Below the pieces are notes generated by a model. It made no database searches. It saw only the letters and a program-made list of their open reading frames with translations, and was not told where the DNA came from. Shown here in pieces: positions 17,184 through 25,654 of a stretch of DNA of 64,000 nt (its first letter is position 1; each line of letters opens with the position of its first letter). Origin of the DNA: Bacillota bacterium (GTDB taxonomy: Bacteria > Bacillota > Clostridia > Peptostreptococcales > Anaerovoracaceae); NCBI GenBank assembly GCA_019420525.1, contig JAHZHA010000001.1, forward strand, positions 1-64,000. The letters are read 5' to 3'. Position numbers and translations under genes: made by a program.

Positions 17184-18572
17184 ATGAATATTATGATTGC
17201 TTTTGGAATAGCGAGTATCATGCTGCTGATCGGGACCTTTTTAAGAGCCAAAGTTGGTTTTTTACAGAAACTGCTGGTTCCCGCATCGATTATCGCCGGC
17301 GTGCTGGGACTCGCTTTTGTGAATCTGTGTGATGCCTTTCACATCGACATCGGAGCTACTTCCGGAGATTTTTCTTCTATCGTAAATCAGCTGTTCGTCG
17401 TATCATTTATATCCATCACGCTGATGGGACATTCGGAGGAAGATTCCTCCGGCGGTACGAAGAGCATGCTGAAAGGCGCTCTGGCCATCGGCCTGATCTG
17501 GTGTATGCTCTTCACGCTTACGCCTCTCGTCGCCGCTCTGATTTCCATGGTATGTGAAAATACGTTTCAGTTTGATCCCATCTACGGAATGCTGATTCCT
17601 TTCGGCTTCTGCATGGGGCCGGGTCAGTCGGTGACTTACGGAACGATCATCGAAGGCTACGGATGGAACGATGCGGTGATGGCAGCTCTCACCTTTGCAT
17701 CTCTGGGATTTCTCGCGGCATATCTGGTGGGAATTCCAGCGGCAAAACGGGGAATAAGGCGCGGCCTGGCAAAGCACAGTGACAAAATCGACGAAGAGAT
17801 TCTCAGAGGATATCTGAGAAAGCACGAACAGGTGGAAATGATGAAAAAGAATACCACCTGCAACAGCAATATCGAATCTCTGGCGTTTCACTTCGCTGTC
17901 ATCGGGCTCTGCTATATCATAGCCATCGGAATTTCAAAAATTCTGGCGCTGCTGCCGGGGTATCTCGGAACATCTATGAGCAGCCTGATGTTCTTAAACG
18001 GTATGTACGCTGCGTGGATCGTAAAATTTTTCATGAGAAAATTTAAGGTTACGTTTCTCATGGACAACGATATGCAGAATAAGATCACAGGATGGTCCAC
18101 GGATTTCCTGATCGTCTTTTCTCTGATGTCGGTATCTCTCAGAATCGTCGGCAAGTGGATTGTGCCTATCGTCATTATCGCCGTGGTGGTGACGGTGATC
18201 AGCGCGGTTTCCTGTTTCTATTTCGGGCAGCGGATCGGCACGTCGGACGATTTTGAAAAGACGCTGGGTCTTTATGGCATGAGTACGGGAACGGCGCCTT
18301 CAGGTCTGTCTCTGATTCGTATCGTAGATCCGGATTTCAAGACAATGGCCGCAGTGGAATTGGGAGCCAGCAATCCCGTATGCAACATTGCCAATATTCC
18401 CACCTATCTCCTGATCCTGGGATATGCGGCGGGCAGCGTCTCTCTCAAAATGACGTTGTTGGGCCTCTTCGGCCTGGTCATCGCGCTGACGCTGTCGCTG
18501 AAAATTACCGGATGCTGGAGCAAGACGAGGACATACCGTCTTTTCGGTTCGGAAGAAAAAAAATCTCGGTGA
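17184..18572 (+). CDS. GltS-like sodium/glutamate symporter family protein
   Basis: A 462-residue inner-membrane carrier with about 11 hydrophobic segments, starting MNIMIAFGIASIMLL. Two internal repeats typical of the ESS family show as FLQKLLVPASIIAG (first) and FGFCMGPGQSVTYG / LYGMSTGTAPSGLSL (Gly-rich reentrant loops of the two halves). It is longer than E. coli GltS (about 400). The ATG at 17184 is preferred to 17166 because TGAGGA lies 7 bases ahead. It is followed 49 bases later by an omega-amidase-like gene, suggesting uptake of glutamate, glutamine-related amides or a dicarboxylate. Confidence 0.75.
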   Translation: MNIMIAFGIASIMLLIGTFLRAKVGFLQKLLVPASIIAGVLGLAFVNLCDAFHIDIGATSGDFSSIVNQLFVVSFISITLMGHSEEDSSGGTKSMLKGALAIGLIWCMLFTLTPLVAALISMVCENTFQFDPIYGMLIPFGFCMGPGQSVTYGTIIEGYGWNDAVMAALTFASLGFLAAYLVGIPAAKRGIRRGLAKHSDKIDEEILRGYLRKHEQVEMMKKNTTCNSNIESLAFHFAVIGLCYIIAIGISKILALLPGYLGTSMSSLMFLNGMYAAWIVKFFMRKFKVTFLMDNDMQNKITGWSTDFLIVFSLMSVSLRIVGKWIVPIVIIAVVVTVISAVSCFYFGQRIGTSDDFEKTLGLYGMSTGTAPSGLSLIRIVDPDFKTMAAVELGASNPVCNIANIPTYLLILGYAAGSVSLKMTLLGLFGLVIALTLSLKITGCWSKTRTYRLFGSEEKKSR

Positions 18573-18621
18573 GTACGGCGGAAAAGTTCGAATGACGGAA
18601 AAATAAAAGAGGAAAAAAGAG

Positions 18622-19473
18622 ATGAATAAGAAGTTGAGAACAGCTCAGATTCAGATGCCTGTAGCGGCGAATAAACAAGATACCCTTGAATATCTGAAGA
18701 AAAAAATGGCGGAAGTCTGCGATGGATCCACGGATCTCGTCTGCCTGCCGGAGATGTTCTGCTGCCCGTACCGGACAGAACTCTTCCCGCAGTACGCGGA
18801 ACCGGAGGGCGGCATGATCTGGTCCGCCTGTGCGGAACTGGCGGCAAAACATGGTGTGTATCTCTCCGCCGGAACGATGCCTGAAGAAGAGTATTCCGAT
18901 GAAGGAAAAGAGGCTGAGAGAAGAATTTACAATACGGCATATTTGTTTGATAGAGACGGTCGTCAGATCGCAAAACACCGGAAAATGCATCTGTACGAAA
19001 TTCATGCGGAGGGGAAGCCGAGTTTCCGGGAAGCGGATACGCTCTCTGCAGGGAATGAGATGACGCTGTTCGATACAGAATTCGGAAGAGGTGGTCTGTG
19101 TGTCTGCTACGATGTGAGATTTATCGAACTGACGCGTCTTATGGTTCTTGCAGGCGCGGAATTCCTCATCATTCCGGCCGCGTTCAATATGATTACCGGC
19201 CCGATTCACTGGGAGCTGGTCTTCCGGGCTCAGGCCACTTACAATCAGGTCTTCGTTCTCGCTACGTCGCTGGCACGGGATCCGTCCTGCGGCTTTACCA
19301 GCTGGGGGCACAGTCTGACTGCCGATCCGTGGGGAAAGGTCATCGCGGAGGCCGGAGAAGGAGAAGAGACCGTTTATGCGGATATCGATCTGGATATGAT
19401 AGCTGACGTTCGCAGGCAGCTTCCTGTTTTCAGCCAGCGAAGAGAGGACGTCTATGAGCTCAGACTGAAATGA
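18622..19473 (+). CDS. Carbon-nitrogen hydrolase, omega-amidase (Nit2)-like
   Basis: Hydrolyses the terminal amide of short dicarboxylic acid monoamides. Nit2 enzymes act on 2-oxoglutaramate, 2-oxosuccinamate and succinamate, releasing ammonia and the dicarboxylate. The protein has 283 residues and the catalytic triad E44 (PEMF), K121 (HRKMHLYEI) and C162 (CVCYDVRF). The segments FNMITGPIHWELVFRAQA and SWGHSLTADPWGK closely match Nit2 rather than general nitrilases. It sits between a GltS-like carrier and a Cat1-like CoA-transferase. Supply of succinate or oxoglutarate to that pathway is an attractive but untested role. Confidence 0.85.
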   Translation: MNKKLRTAQIQMPVAANKQDTLEYLKKKMAEVCDGSTDLVCLPEMFCCPYRTELFPQYAEPEGGMIWSACAELAAKHGVYLSAGTMPEEEYSDEGKEAERRIYNTAYLFDRDGRQIAKHRKMHLYEIHAEGKPSFREADTLSAGNEMTLFDTEFGRGGLCVCYDVRFIELTRLMVLAGAEFLIIPAAFNMITGPIHWELVFRAQATYNQVFVLATSLARDPSCGFTSWGHSLTADPWGKVIAEAGEGEETVYADIDLDMIADVRRQLPVFSQRREDVYELRLK

Positions 19474-19618
19474 GCCGGACAGCGCAGCGGAAAAAACGGA
19501 ATCTTATGATAAAGAAAAAAAGCGGGTTGCATATACGGAAACAAAGTTTTTCTATATGAAATCCCCGTGATAAAAAATGACAGCCTTTTTCATCCGCCGA
19601 GAAATGACGGAAGCTTTA

Positions 19619-19646
19619 TTGAACGGGATGAAAAATAGAGTATAAT
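19619..19646 (+). promoter_or_regulatory. Promoter of the Cat1-like gene
   Basis: TTGAAC and a perfect TATAAT are 16 bases apart, about 100 bases before the start codon. Confidence 0.75.
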
Positions 19647-19748
19647 CAGATCACTCACAGGCAGTAAAGTTAGCAAAAACATGATATTACAGTATTTGGA
19701 TCAATTTGCAGAGATATAAATTTATTCAGAAAGGAATAGTTGTAAATT

Positions 19749-21230
19749 ATGGATAGAATCCCAGAATCACTCAAAAGCAAAGTCATGAGTGCGGAAGAAG
19801 CCGCAAAGCTCATTAAAAGCGGGATGACGATCGGTGTGAGCGGTTTTACGAATATAGGATATCCGAAGGCAGTTCCGACGGCTCTGGCTGAGTCGAAACA
19901 TGCGAAAGATCTGACGATCATGGTAGGCGCAGCTACGGGAGACGAACTCGACGGCGCTCTCGTGCGCGCTGGACTGGTAAAATACCGTTACGGCCACCAG
20001 TCCAATAACTCGCTCCGCAAAGCGATTAATGACGGAAGTGTCAATTTCAGCGATATTCACATTTCACAGCTGCCGCTGAATATGAATCAGCAGACGGGTC
20101 CTCATATGGACATCGCTCTGGCCGAATGTGTTGCGGTAACAGAAGAAGGCCTCTATCTGGGTGCATCGGCAGGTTCCATCGACGCAGCAGTCATGACGGC
20201 AGATAAAGTCATCGTAGAGATTAATGAAACTCTCCCGATGGGCCTCATGGGTATGCACGACTTCTTCGAAATCGGTCTTCCTCCTCATGCGAAAATCATT
20301 CCGATCGAGAAGCCGGATGACAGAATCGGTACACCTTATATCCCTTGCCCGCCTGAAAAGATTGCGGCTATTGTCATGACAAATCAGCCGGACCAGCCTC
20401 AGCAGTTCAGACCGATCGATCCGGTAACGGCGAAGATCGGCGAAAATATCGTAGGATTTCTGAAGGGCGAGATTGAAGCAGGAAGACTTCCGGAAAATCC
20501 GGGTCCGATCCAGTCTGGTGTAGGCGCAGTGGGAAATGCCGTACTGAGCGGCCTCGAGGCCGGTGGCTTCAAGGGCCTCAGCATGTACACAGAAGTAATG
20601 CAGGATTCCGCTTTTGAACTCCTGGACAAAGGTGTTTTAAAATTCATCTCTACGAGTTCCATTGCGCTGACAGAAGAAAACAAGAAAAAGTTCTATGAAA
20701 ATATCGATTCCTATCGCGACAAGATCATCATCCGTCCGAATGAAATCTCCAACCATCCTGAAGTGATCCGCCGTCTCGGTGTCATCGCTCTCAATACACC
20801 GATTGAAGTCGACATTTACGGAAATGTTAATTCCACACATCTGTCCGGCACCAGCATGATGAACGGACTGGGCGGAAGCGGAGACTTTACCCGTAATGCG
20901 AGAGTAAGTATTTTCTCCACAGAATCTATCGTTCTGGGTGATAATTCTATCTCCTGTATCGTACCGATGGTTTCTCATGTGGACCAGACGGAACACGATG
21001 TATGTGTTATCGTAACAGAACAGGGGGTTGCCGATCTGCGTTGGAAGACTCCGAAAGAGCGTGCAGAACTTCTCATCGAAAATTGTGCACATCCTGATTA
21101 TAAGCCGCTGCTGCGCGAATACTTCAAACACGCATGTGAAGTTTCTCCGAGCCAGCATACACCGCACGATCTCGTGGCTGCTATGGAATGGTATAAGCGT
21201 CTAGCAGAAACGGGAACGATGCTCAAATAA
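19749..21230 (+). CDS. cat1: Acetyl-CoA hydrolase/transferase family, Cat1-like succinyl-CoA:acetate CoA-transferase
   Basis: Moves CoA between acetyl-CoA and succinate (or a related acid) through a glutamyl-CoA intermediate. It has 493 residues, the length of Cat1/AarC enzymes. The likely catalytic residue is E282 in SMYTEVMQD, and the CoA-binding glycine motif GLGGSGDF is at 373-380. SGFTNIGYPK near the N-terminus is also typical. It stands alone with its own promoter and terminator. In C. kluyveri cat1 heads the sucD-4hbD cluster; here it lies about 4 kb beyond. A 4-hydroxybutyrate or butyrate:acetate transferase is the main alternative. Confidence 0.82.
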   Translation: MDRIPESLKSKVMSAEEAAKLIKSGMTIGVSGFTNIGYPKAVPTALAESKHAKDLTIMVGAATGDELDGALVRAGLVKYRYGHQSNNSLRKAINDGSVNFSDIHISQLPLNMNQQTGPHMDIALAECVAVTEEGLYLGASAGSIDAAVMTADKVIVEINETLPMGLMGMHDFFEIGLPPHAKIIPIEKPDDRIGTPYIPCPPEKIAAIVMTNQPDQPQQFRPIDPVTAKIGENIVGFLKGEIEAGRLPENPGPIQSGVGAVGNAVLSGLEAGGFKGLSMYTEVMQDSAFELLDKGVLKFISTSSIALTEENKKKFYENIDSYRDKIIIRPNEISNHPEVIRRLGVIALNTPIEVDIYGNVNSTHLSGTSMMNGLGGSGDFTRNARVSIFSTESIVLGDNSISCIVPMVSHVDQTEHDVCVIVTEQGVADLRWKTPKERAELLIENCAHPDYKPLLREYFKHACEVSPSQHTPHDLVAAMEWYKRLAETGTMLK

Positions 21231-21339
21231 ACAATGTGATTCCGCCATATGCACAATTTGAGTTCTGTGCAGAATGGCAGATGATATACGGCCCGTGATA
21301 ATGGGTCTCTTTAGCCAATTTTTTATATAGTCGCCTATA

Positions 21340-21377
21340 GTCGCCGCAAAATGCCACTTGCGGCGACTTTTGTGCTT
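21340..21377 (+). terminator. Intrinsic terminator after cat1
   Basis: GTCGCCGCAA and TTGCGGCGAC pair perfectly and are followed by TTTTGTGCTTTTTT. Confidence 0.85.
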
Positions 21378-21443
21378 TTTTGAGGACTCCAGAGAAAAGG
21401 TAAAAGAAGGAGACAGAAGCGCGAATCAGGGAGGATGGAAGCG

Positions 21444-21472
21444 CAGACAGACTACGGCTCTTATGATATAAT
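21444..21472 (+). promoter_or_regulatory. Promoter of asnS
   Basis: CAGACA and TATAAT are 17 bases apart, and TGA directly before the -10 gives an extended -10 (TGATATAAT). Confidence 0.65.
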
Positions 21473-21524
21473 AGTCCCGGCCAGGATTTATCAGTAAAAT
21501 CAGCGGCTACAGGAGGTAAATAAC

Positions 21525-22910
21525 TTGAATATCCGAGAATTATACAGAAAATATGAATTGCTTTCCGGAAAGATGGTGCAGATTGAAGGCTGGATCAGGA
21601 CAAATCGTGCTTCAAAGGCTTTTGGATTTTTAGAGGTTAATGACGGCACATTTTTTCGTTCCGTTCAGGTAGTATATGAAGAAGCATTTCTAGAAAATTT
21701 TGTGGAGATTTCTAAACTGCTGACCGCATCGGCAATAGCAGTGCAAGGTGTGGTAGAATTGACGCCAGAAGGCCGTCAGCCTTTTGAAATTAAAGCCCGT
21801 ATTGTGACGTCACAAGCGCTTTCCGATCCATCCTATCCTCTGCAGAAGAAGCGCCATTCCATGGAATTCCTCAGAGAAATCGCACATCTGCGCCCGAGAA
21901 GCAATACATTTTCCGCTGTATTCCGGATAAGATCGCTTCTGGCATATGCGATTCACAGATTTTTCCAGGAAAGAGATTTTATTTATGTTCATACGCCTAT
22001 CATCACGGGAAGTGACGCTGAGGGAGCAGGAGAAATGTTCCGAGTGACTTCTCTGGATCCGGACTGTCTGCCGCGGAAAGCGGACGGCACGACAGATTAC
22101 AGCAAAGACTTTTTTGGCAGACCTGCTTCTCTCACCGTGAGTGGACAACTGGAGGCTGAAGTTTTTGCTCTGGCGTTTAAAAATATTTATACGTTTGGCC
22201 CTACTTTCCGGGCGGAGAATTCCAATACAGCGCGGCACGCTTCGGAGTTCTGGATGATCGAACCGGAAATCGCCTTTGCAGACCTGGAAAAAGACATGGA
22301 TCTGGCGGAGGAGATGATTCGTTACATCATTTCTTATGTGCTGGAAAATGCGCCGGAAGAGATGGATTTTCTGGATTCTTTCGTACAAAAAGGTCTGAAA
22401 CAGCGTCTGAAAGCTGTAGCGGAAGCACGGTTTGAAAGGATTACTTACACCGAAGCCGTGGAAATCCTGAAAAAATCCGGAAAAGAGTTTGAATACCCGG
22501 TGGAATGGGGCGTCGATCTTCAGACAGAACACGAACGCTGGCTGACCGACGAAGTTTTCCGGGGGCCTGTTTTTGTCACCGATTATCCGAAAGATATCAA
22601 AGCTTTCTATATGCGCCTCAATGACGATGGCAGAACGGTGGCGGCTGCCGATCTTCTCGTTCCTGGAATCGGCGAAATCGTCGGCGGAAGTCAGAGAGAA
22701 GAGCGTCTCGATGTCCTGCAGCGGCGTATGAAAGACCTGGGAATGCAGGAAGAAGGATACGAATGGTATCTCGATCTCCGGAGGTATGGCGGCGTGAAGC
22801 ATGCCGGATTCGGTTTGGGATTCGACCGGATGGTCATGTACGTCACCGGAATGTCGAATATCCGCGACGTCATTCCGTTTCCTAGGACGCCGAAATCTCT
22901 GGAATTTTAA
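21525..22910 (+). CDS. asnS: Asparaginyl-tRNA synthetase
   Basis: Charges tRNA-Asn in the cytoplasm. It has 461 residues: an N-terminal OB-fold (about 1-100, with MVQIEGWIRTNR) and a class IIb catalytic core with motif 2 FRAENSNTARH and motif 3 GFGLGFDRMVMY. The SNIRDVIPFPRTP ending is typical of AsnRS and separates it from AspRS. The start is TTG, set by AGGAGGT 7 bases ahead. Confidence 0.95.
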   Translation: MNIRELYRKYELLSGKMVQIEGWIRTNRASKAFGFLEVNDGTFFRSVQVVYEEAFLENFVEISKLLTASAIAVQGVVELTPEGRQPFEIKARIVTSQALSDPSYPLQKKRHSMEFLREIAHLRPRSNTFSAVFRIRSLLAYAIHRFFQERDFIYVHTPIITGSDAEGAGEMFRVTSLDPDCLPRKADGTTDYSKDFFGRPASLTVSGQLEAEVFALAFKNIYTFGPTFRAENSNTARHASEFWMIEPEIAFADLEKDMDLAEEMIRYIISYVLENAPEEMDFLDSFVQKGLKQRLKAVAEARFERITYTEAVEILKKSGKEFEYPVEWGVDLQTEHERWLTDEVFRGPVFVTDYPKDIKAFYMRLNDDGRTVAAADLLVPGIGEIVGGSQREERLDVLQRRMKDLGMQEEGYEWYLDLRRYGGVKHAGFGLGFDRMVMYVTGMSNIRDVIPFPRTPKSLEF

Positions 22911-22969
22911 AATCCGGGAAACGATCCGAAAAACGGAAGGCTGTGCAGAATACAGGAGTGAATAAAATA

Positions 22970-23659
22970 ATGAAGAAAATCGATACGGTTCTGTTGGACT
23001 TCGACGGAACGATTATGGATACGAATGAGATGATCATCAGATCCTGGCAGCATACTTTTCAGCAGCTCCGGGGAGAGACAGTGGAAGAAAGCGTTCTTCT
23101 CGCCACTTTCGGCGAACCTCTGAAGATGACGATGCATAATTTCTTCGGAGGCGATCAGGAAGAAGTCGAAAGAAATGTAGAAATCTACAGGAGTTATCAG
23201 ACGGAAAGGTATCTCGATCTGATCCGTCTGTTTCCCGGAGTCGACAGGATGCTGGAAAGCCTGAGAGAAGCGGATTTCCGGACGGCATTAGTCACCTCCA
23301 GGCTGAAACCCACGACCTTTCAGGGGCTGAGAAAGTTCGGGATCGAAAAATATTTTGATGTCATCATTACAGCAGACGATGTGACGAAGCACAAACCGGA
23401 TCCTCAGCCGGCGGAAGCTGCACTGAAGCAGCTGGGCTCTTCGGCGGAGCAGGCTATCATGATCGGCGACACGAAGCAGGATATTCTCTGCGCAAAAAAT
23501 GCGGATATCCTGTCCGTTCTCGTGGACTGGAGCATGGCGATTCCGCAGGGGACGGCTACTGGCAATTATGTACCGGATTATCGGCTGCAAACCCCGGAAC
23601 AGCTGATTGATCTCATATCTACGATAAACGATGAATTATCGCAAGGAACACATACGTGA
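22970..23659 (+). CDS. HAD-family hydrolase, PpaX-like phosphatase
   Basis: A 229-residue haloacid dehalogenase-type phosphatase. Motif I is DFDGTIMDT near residue 9, motif II LVTSR, then the catalytic Lys region KHKPDPQP, and motif IV MIGDTKQDI. The alpha-helical cap lies between motifs I and II. The best family match is the PpaX/phosphoglycolate phosphatase group. The ATG at 22970 begins the conserved strand; upstream in-frame GTG codons have no better ribosome site. It lies 59 bases after asnS. Confidence 0.85.
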   Translation: MKKIDTVLLDFDGTIMDTNEMIIRSWQHTFQQLRGETVEESVLLATFGEPLKMTMHNFFGGDQEEVERNVEIYRSYQTERYLDLIRLFPGVDRMLESLREADFRTALVTSRLKPTTFQGLRKFGIEKYFDVIITADDVTKHKPDPQPAEAALKQLGSSAEQAIMIGDTKQDILCAKNADILSVLVDWSMAIPQGTATGNYVPDYRLQTPEQLIDLISTINDELSQGTHT

Positions 23660-23797
23660 GACCGCGGTGTCAGCAGGAAGGGAATGTGACGAAAAAAAGA
23701 GAAAAAATTAAGATTTTTACAGCTCAGTATTTCTTTACCTGGCTGGAAACATAGAATAAACTATATAGGTTATATTTTCAGTTAGGAGCAATGAAAG

Positions 23798-24700
23798 ATG
23801 AGTGAACACAGAAAAAACGGAAGAAAAAGCTGCGCACGCCGGAAAAAGCGCGGAAAACGCCTGTTTTTTAAAGCTGCGGTCTGCTTTCTCCTTCTCGCTG
23901 TTCTGGCCGCAGGATATGCGGTATTTGCGGAGCCGAAAATGCTCTTGGAAAAGACGGAGAGCTATCAGTCGGCAAAGCTGGATGCCCTGCCGGAAAAAGT
24001 AAAGATCGCTGTCTTTGCGGACACGCATTTTTCAGAACATTATACTCCGCAGGATTTTGAGAAAGCAGCCGAAAAGATAAACCGGTCGAATCCCGATTTC
24101 ATATTTTTTCTCGGGGATCTGATCGATGATTTCAGCACATATGAAGGTGATATAAGGGAAGTTGAGGAGGCTTTGGCATCTCTCCGTGCGAAAACGGCCA
24201 AAATTGCTGTCTTCGGAAATCACGATTACGGCGGAGAGATGGAATTCCGGTATCCCGATGTGATGGAAGCCGGAGGATTTCAGCTTCTCATAAACGAGAG
24301 CATCGCTTTTGATGAATATAATCTCACCGTACTTGGGGTCGACGATATGGTTATCGGCTACGGTGATCCTCGGTCGGCAGACACCCTGACGGACGACCGG
24401 TACAATGTCGTCCTCTGTCATGAACCGGATGTTGCGGACGAACTGACAGAAACGTATACGGATCTGATGCTGTCAGGGCATACTCACGGCAGACAGATCA
24501 ATCTTCGCATGTTTGACAGTTACATTCTTCCGGCCTACGGAAAGAAGTATATCAAGGGAGATTATGATCTGGAGCGAGCGGACGGAAACAATCTTCAACT
24601 GTATGTGACGGGAGGCATCGGAACGACGAAAATTCCGGTGCGGTTCGCGTCCCCTCCGGAGATTAACATCATCGAACTGAACAAATTCCCGGAATCATAA
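23798..24700 (+). CDS. Membrane-anchored metallophosphoesterase, YkuE-like
   Basis: A 300-residue protein with a basic N-terminus, one transmembrane anchor at about 25-44 and an external calcineurin-like domain. The metal and catalytic motifs are present in order: ADTHFSEH, GDLIDDF, GNHDYGGE, LCHEPD and GHTHGRQ. YkuE-type enzymes act at the cell envelope on phosphodiesters such as lipid head groups. GGAG precedes the ATG. Confidence 0.88.
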   Translation: MSEHRKNGRKSCARRKKRGKRLFFKAAVCFLLLAVLAAGYAVFAEPKMLLEKTESYQSAKLDALPEKVKIAVFADTHFSEHYTPQDFEKAAEKINRSNPDFIFFLGDLIDDFSTYEGDIREVEEALASLRAKTAKIAVFGNHDYGGEMEFRYPDVMEAGGFQLLINESIAFDEYNLTVLGVDDMVIGYGDPRSADTLTDDRYNVVLCHEPDVADELTETYTDLMLSGHTHGRQINLRMFDSYILPAYGKKYIKGDYDLERADGNNLQLYVTGGIGTTKIPVRFASPPEINIIELNKFPES

Positions 24701-24715
24701 GGTTCCGGGAATTTT
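24683..24715 (+). terminator. Terminator overlapping the phosphoesterase stop codon
   Basis: AAATTCCCGGAA and TTCCGGGAATTT pair perfectly (12 bp). The TAA stop is in the loop. The T run is short (TTTT). Confidence 0.7.
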
Positions 24716-24782
24716 CGCATACGGAAGCATGTTGCATCTGCGAAAAAAAGGAGGAACCGCTTCAAAGAAGGGAGAAGTAAAA

Positions 24783-25607
24783 ATGGGAAGTATCTTTGTT
24801 TCAGAGGAGGCTTGCAGGCCTCTTCTCGATGCTCTGGAGGCGACAGGGCACACGGTTTATACAGTAAAAGCGTCTGATGTGGTATACCGTTCGATATCTT
24901 CACATCCGGATATTTACATGTGCCGCATAAAAAATGTATTGGTAATAGACGATGCAATAAAAACGGAACCGGATATCCGGCAGATTTATATGGAAGCGAT
25001 GGAAGAGAAGACAGACGATTTTACAGAGACACCGCTGATTCCGGCGCTTTATCCCGGAGAAACCGGCGCCTGTATCGTCTTTGAAATGGGAGGAATCGGT
25101 CCGGAATATCCTTTCGATATACCTTATAATGCGGCGACAACCGGCAGATTTTTTCTGCATAATACGAAGTGGACTTCTCCGTCGCTGCTGGACCGGGCCA
25201 GGAATGCGGGGCTGGAGATTATCCACGTAAAACAGGGATATACGAAGTGTTCCTGTATTACTGCGGGTGAAAACGCCGTCATTACAGCGGACCAGGGAAT
25301 CATCCGGGCCGTGGAGGCGTACAACGAGATGCTCCGTCAGGAAAATCTCCAAGAAAGGATCCAAGAAGACATACCGGTGGATCTGCTGGCCGTACAGCCG
25401 GGGCACGTGGCTCTGAAAGGCTTCGATTACGGATTCCTGGGAGGCGCGTCCGGCTGTGTGGACGATACGGTGTATTTCAACGGAGATCTGTCGGCTCATC
25501 CCGATTTTGAGCGAATACAGAGTTTCCTGCAGAAGCACGGATACCGGACCGTGTTCTTCGAGGGAGAGCCCCTCACGGATATCGGATCAGTCATATATCT
25601 TCCTTGA
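24783..25607 (+). CDS. GME-fold protein of the DUF6873 type
   Basis: A 274-residue cytoplasmic protein of unknown function. SHPDIYMCRI, KQGYTKCSC and a C-terminal GFLGGASGCVDDTVYFNGDL followed by SAHPDF look like the guanidino-modifying-enzyme (pentein) fold family known as DUF6873 in Clostridia. The pentein fold usually uses a Cys and His pair for catalysis; the Cys of KCSC and the His of SAHPDF are candidates. The ATG at 24783 follows GGGAG; the upstream in-frame ATG at 24729 is inside the terminator spacer. The family assignment is from memory of the motif. Confidence 0.6.
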   Translation: MGSIFVSEEACRPLLDALEATGHTVYTVKASDVVYRSISSHPDIYMCRIKNVLVIDDAIKTEPDIRQIYMEAMEEKTDDFTETPLIPALYPGETGACIVFEMGGIGPEYPFDIPYNAATTGRFFLHNTKWTSPSLLDRARNAGLEIIHVKQGYTKCSCITAGENAVITADQGIIRAVEAYNEMLRQENLQERIQEDIPVDLLAVQPGHVALKGFDYGFLGGASGCVDDTVYFNGDLSAHPDFERIQSFLQKHGYRTVFFEGEPLTDIGSVIYLP

Positions 25608-25654
25608 TTCTATAATACTACAATGAAAATATTTTGTAAGAGAAAGAGAAAATA

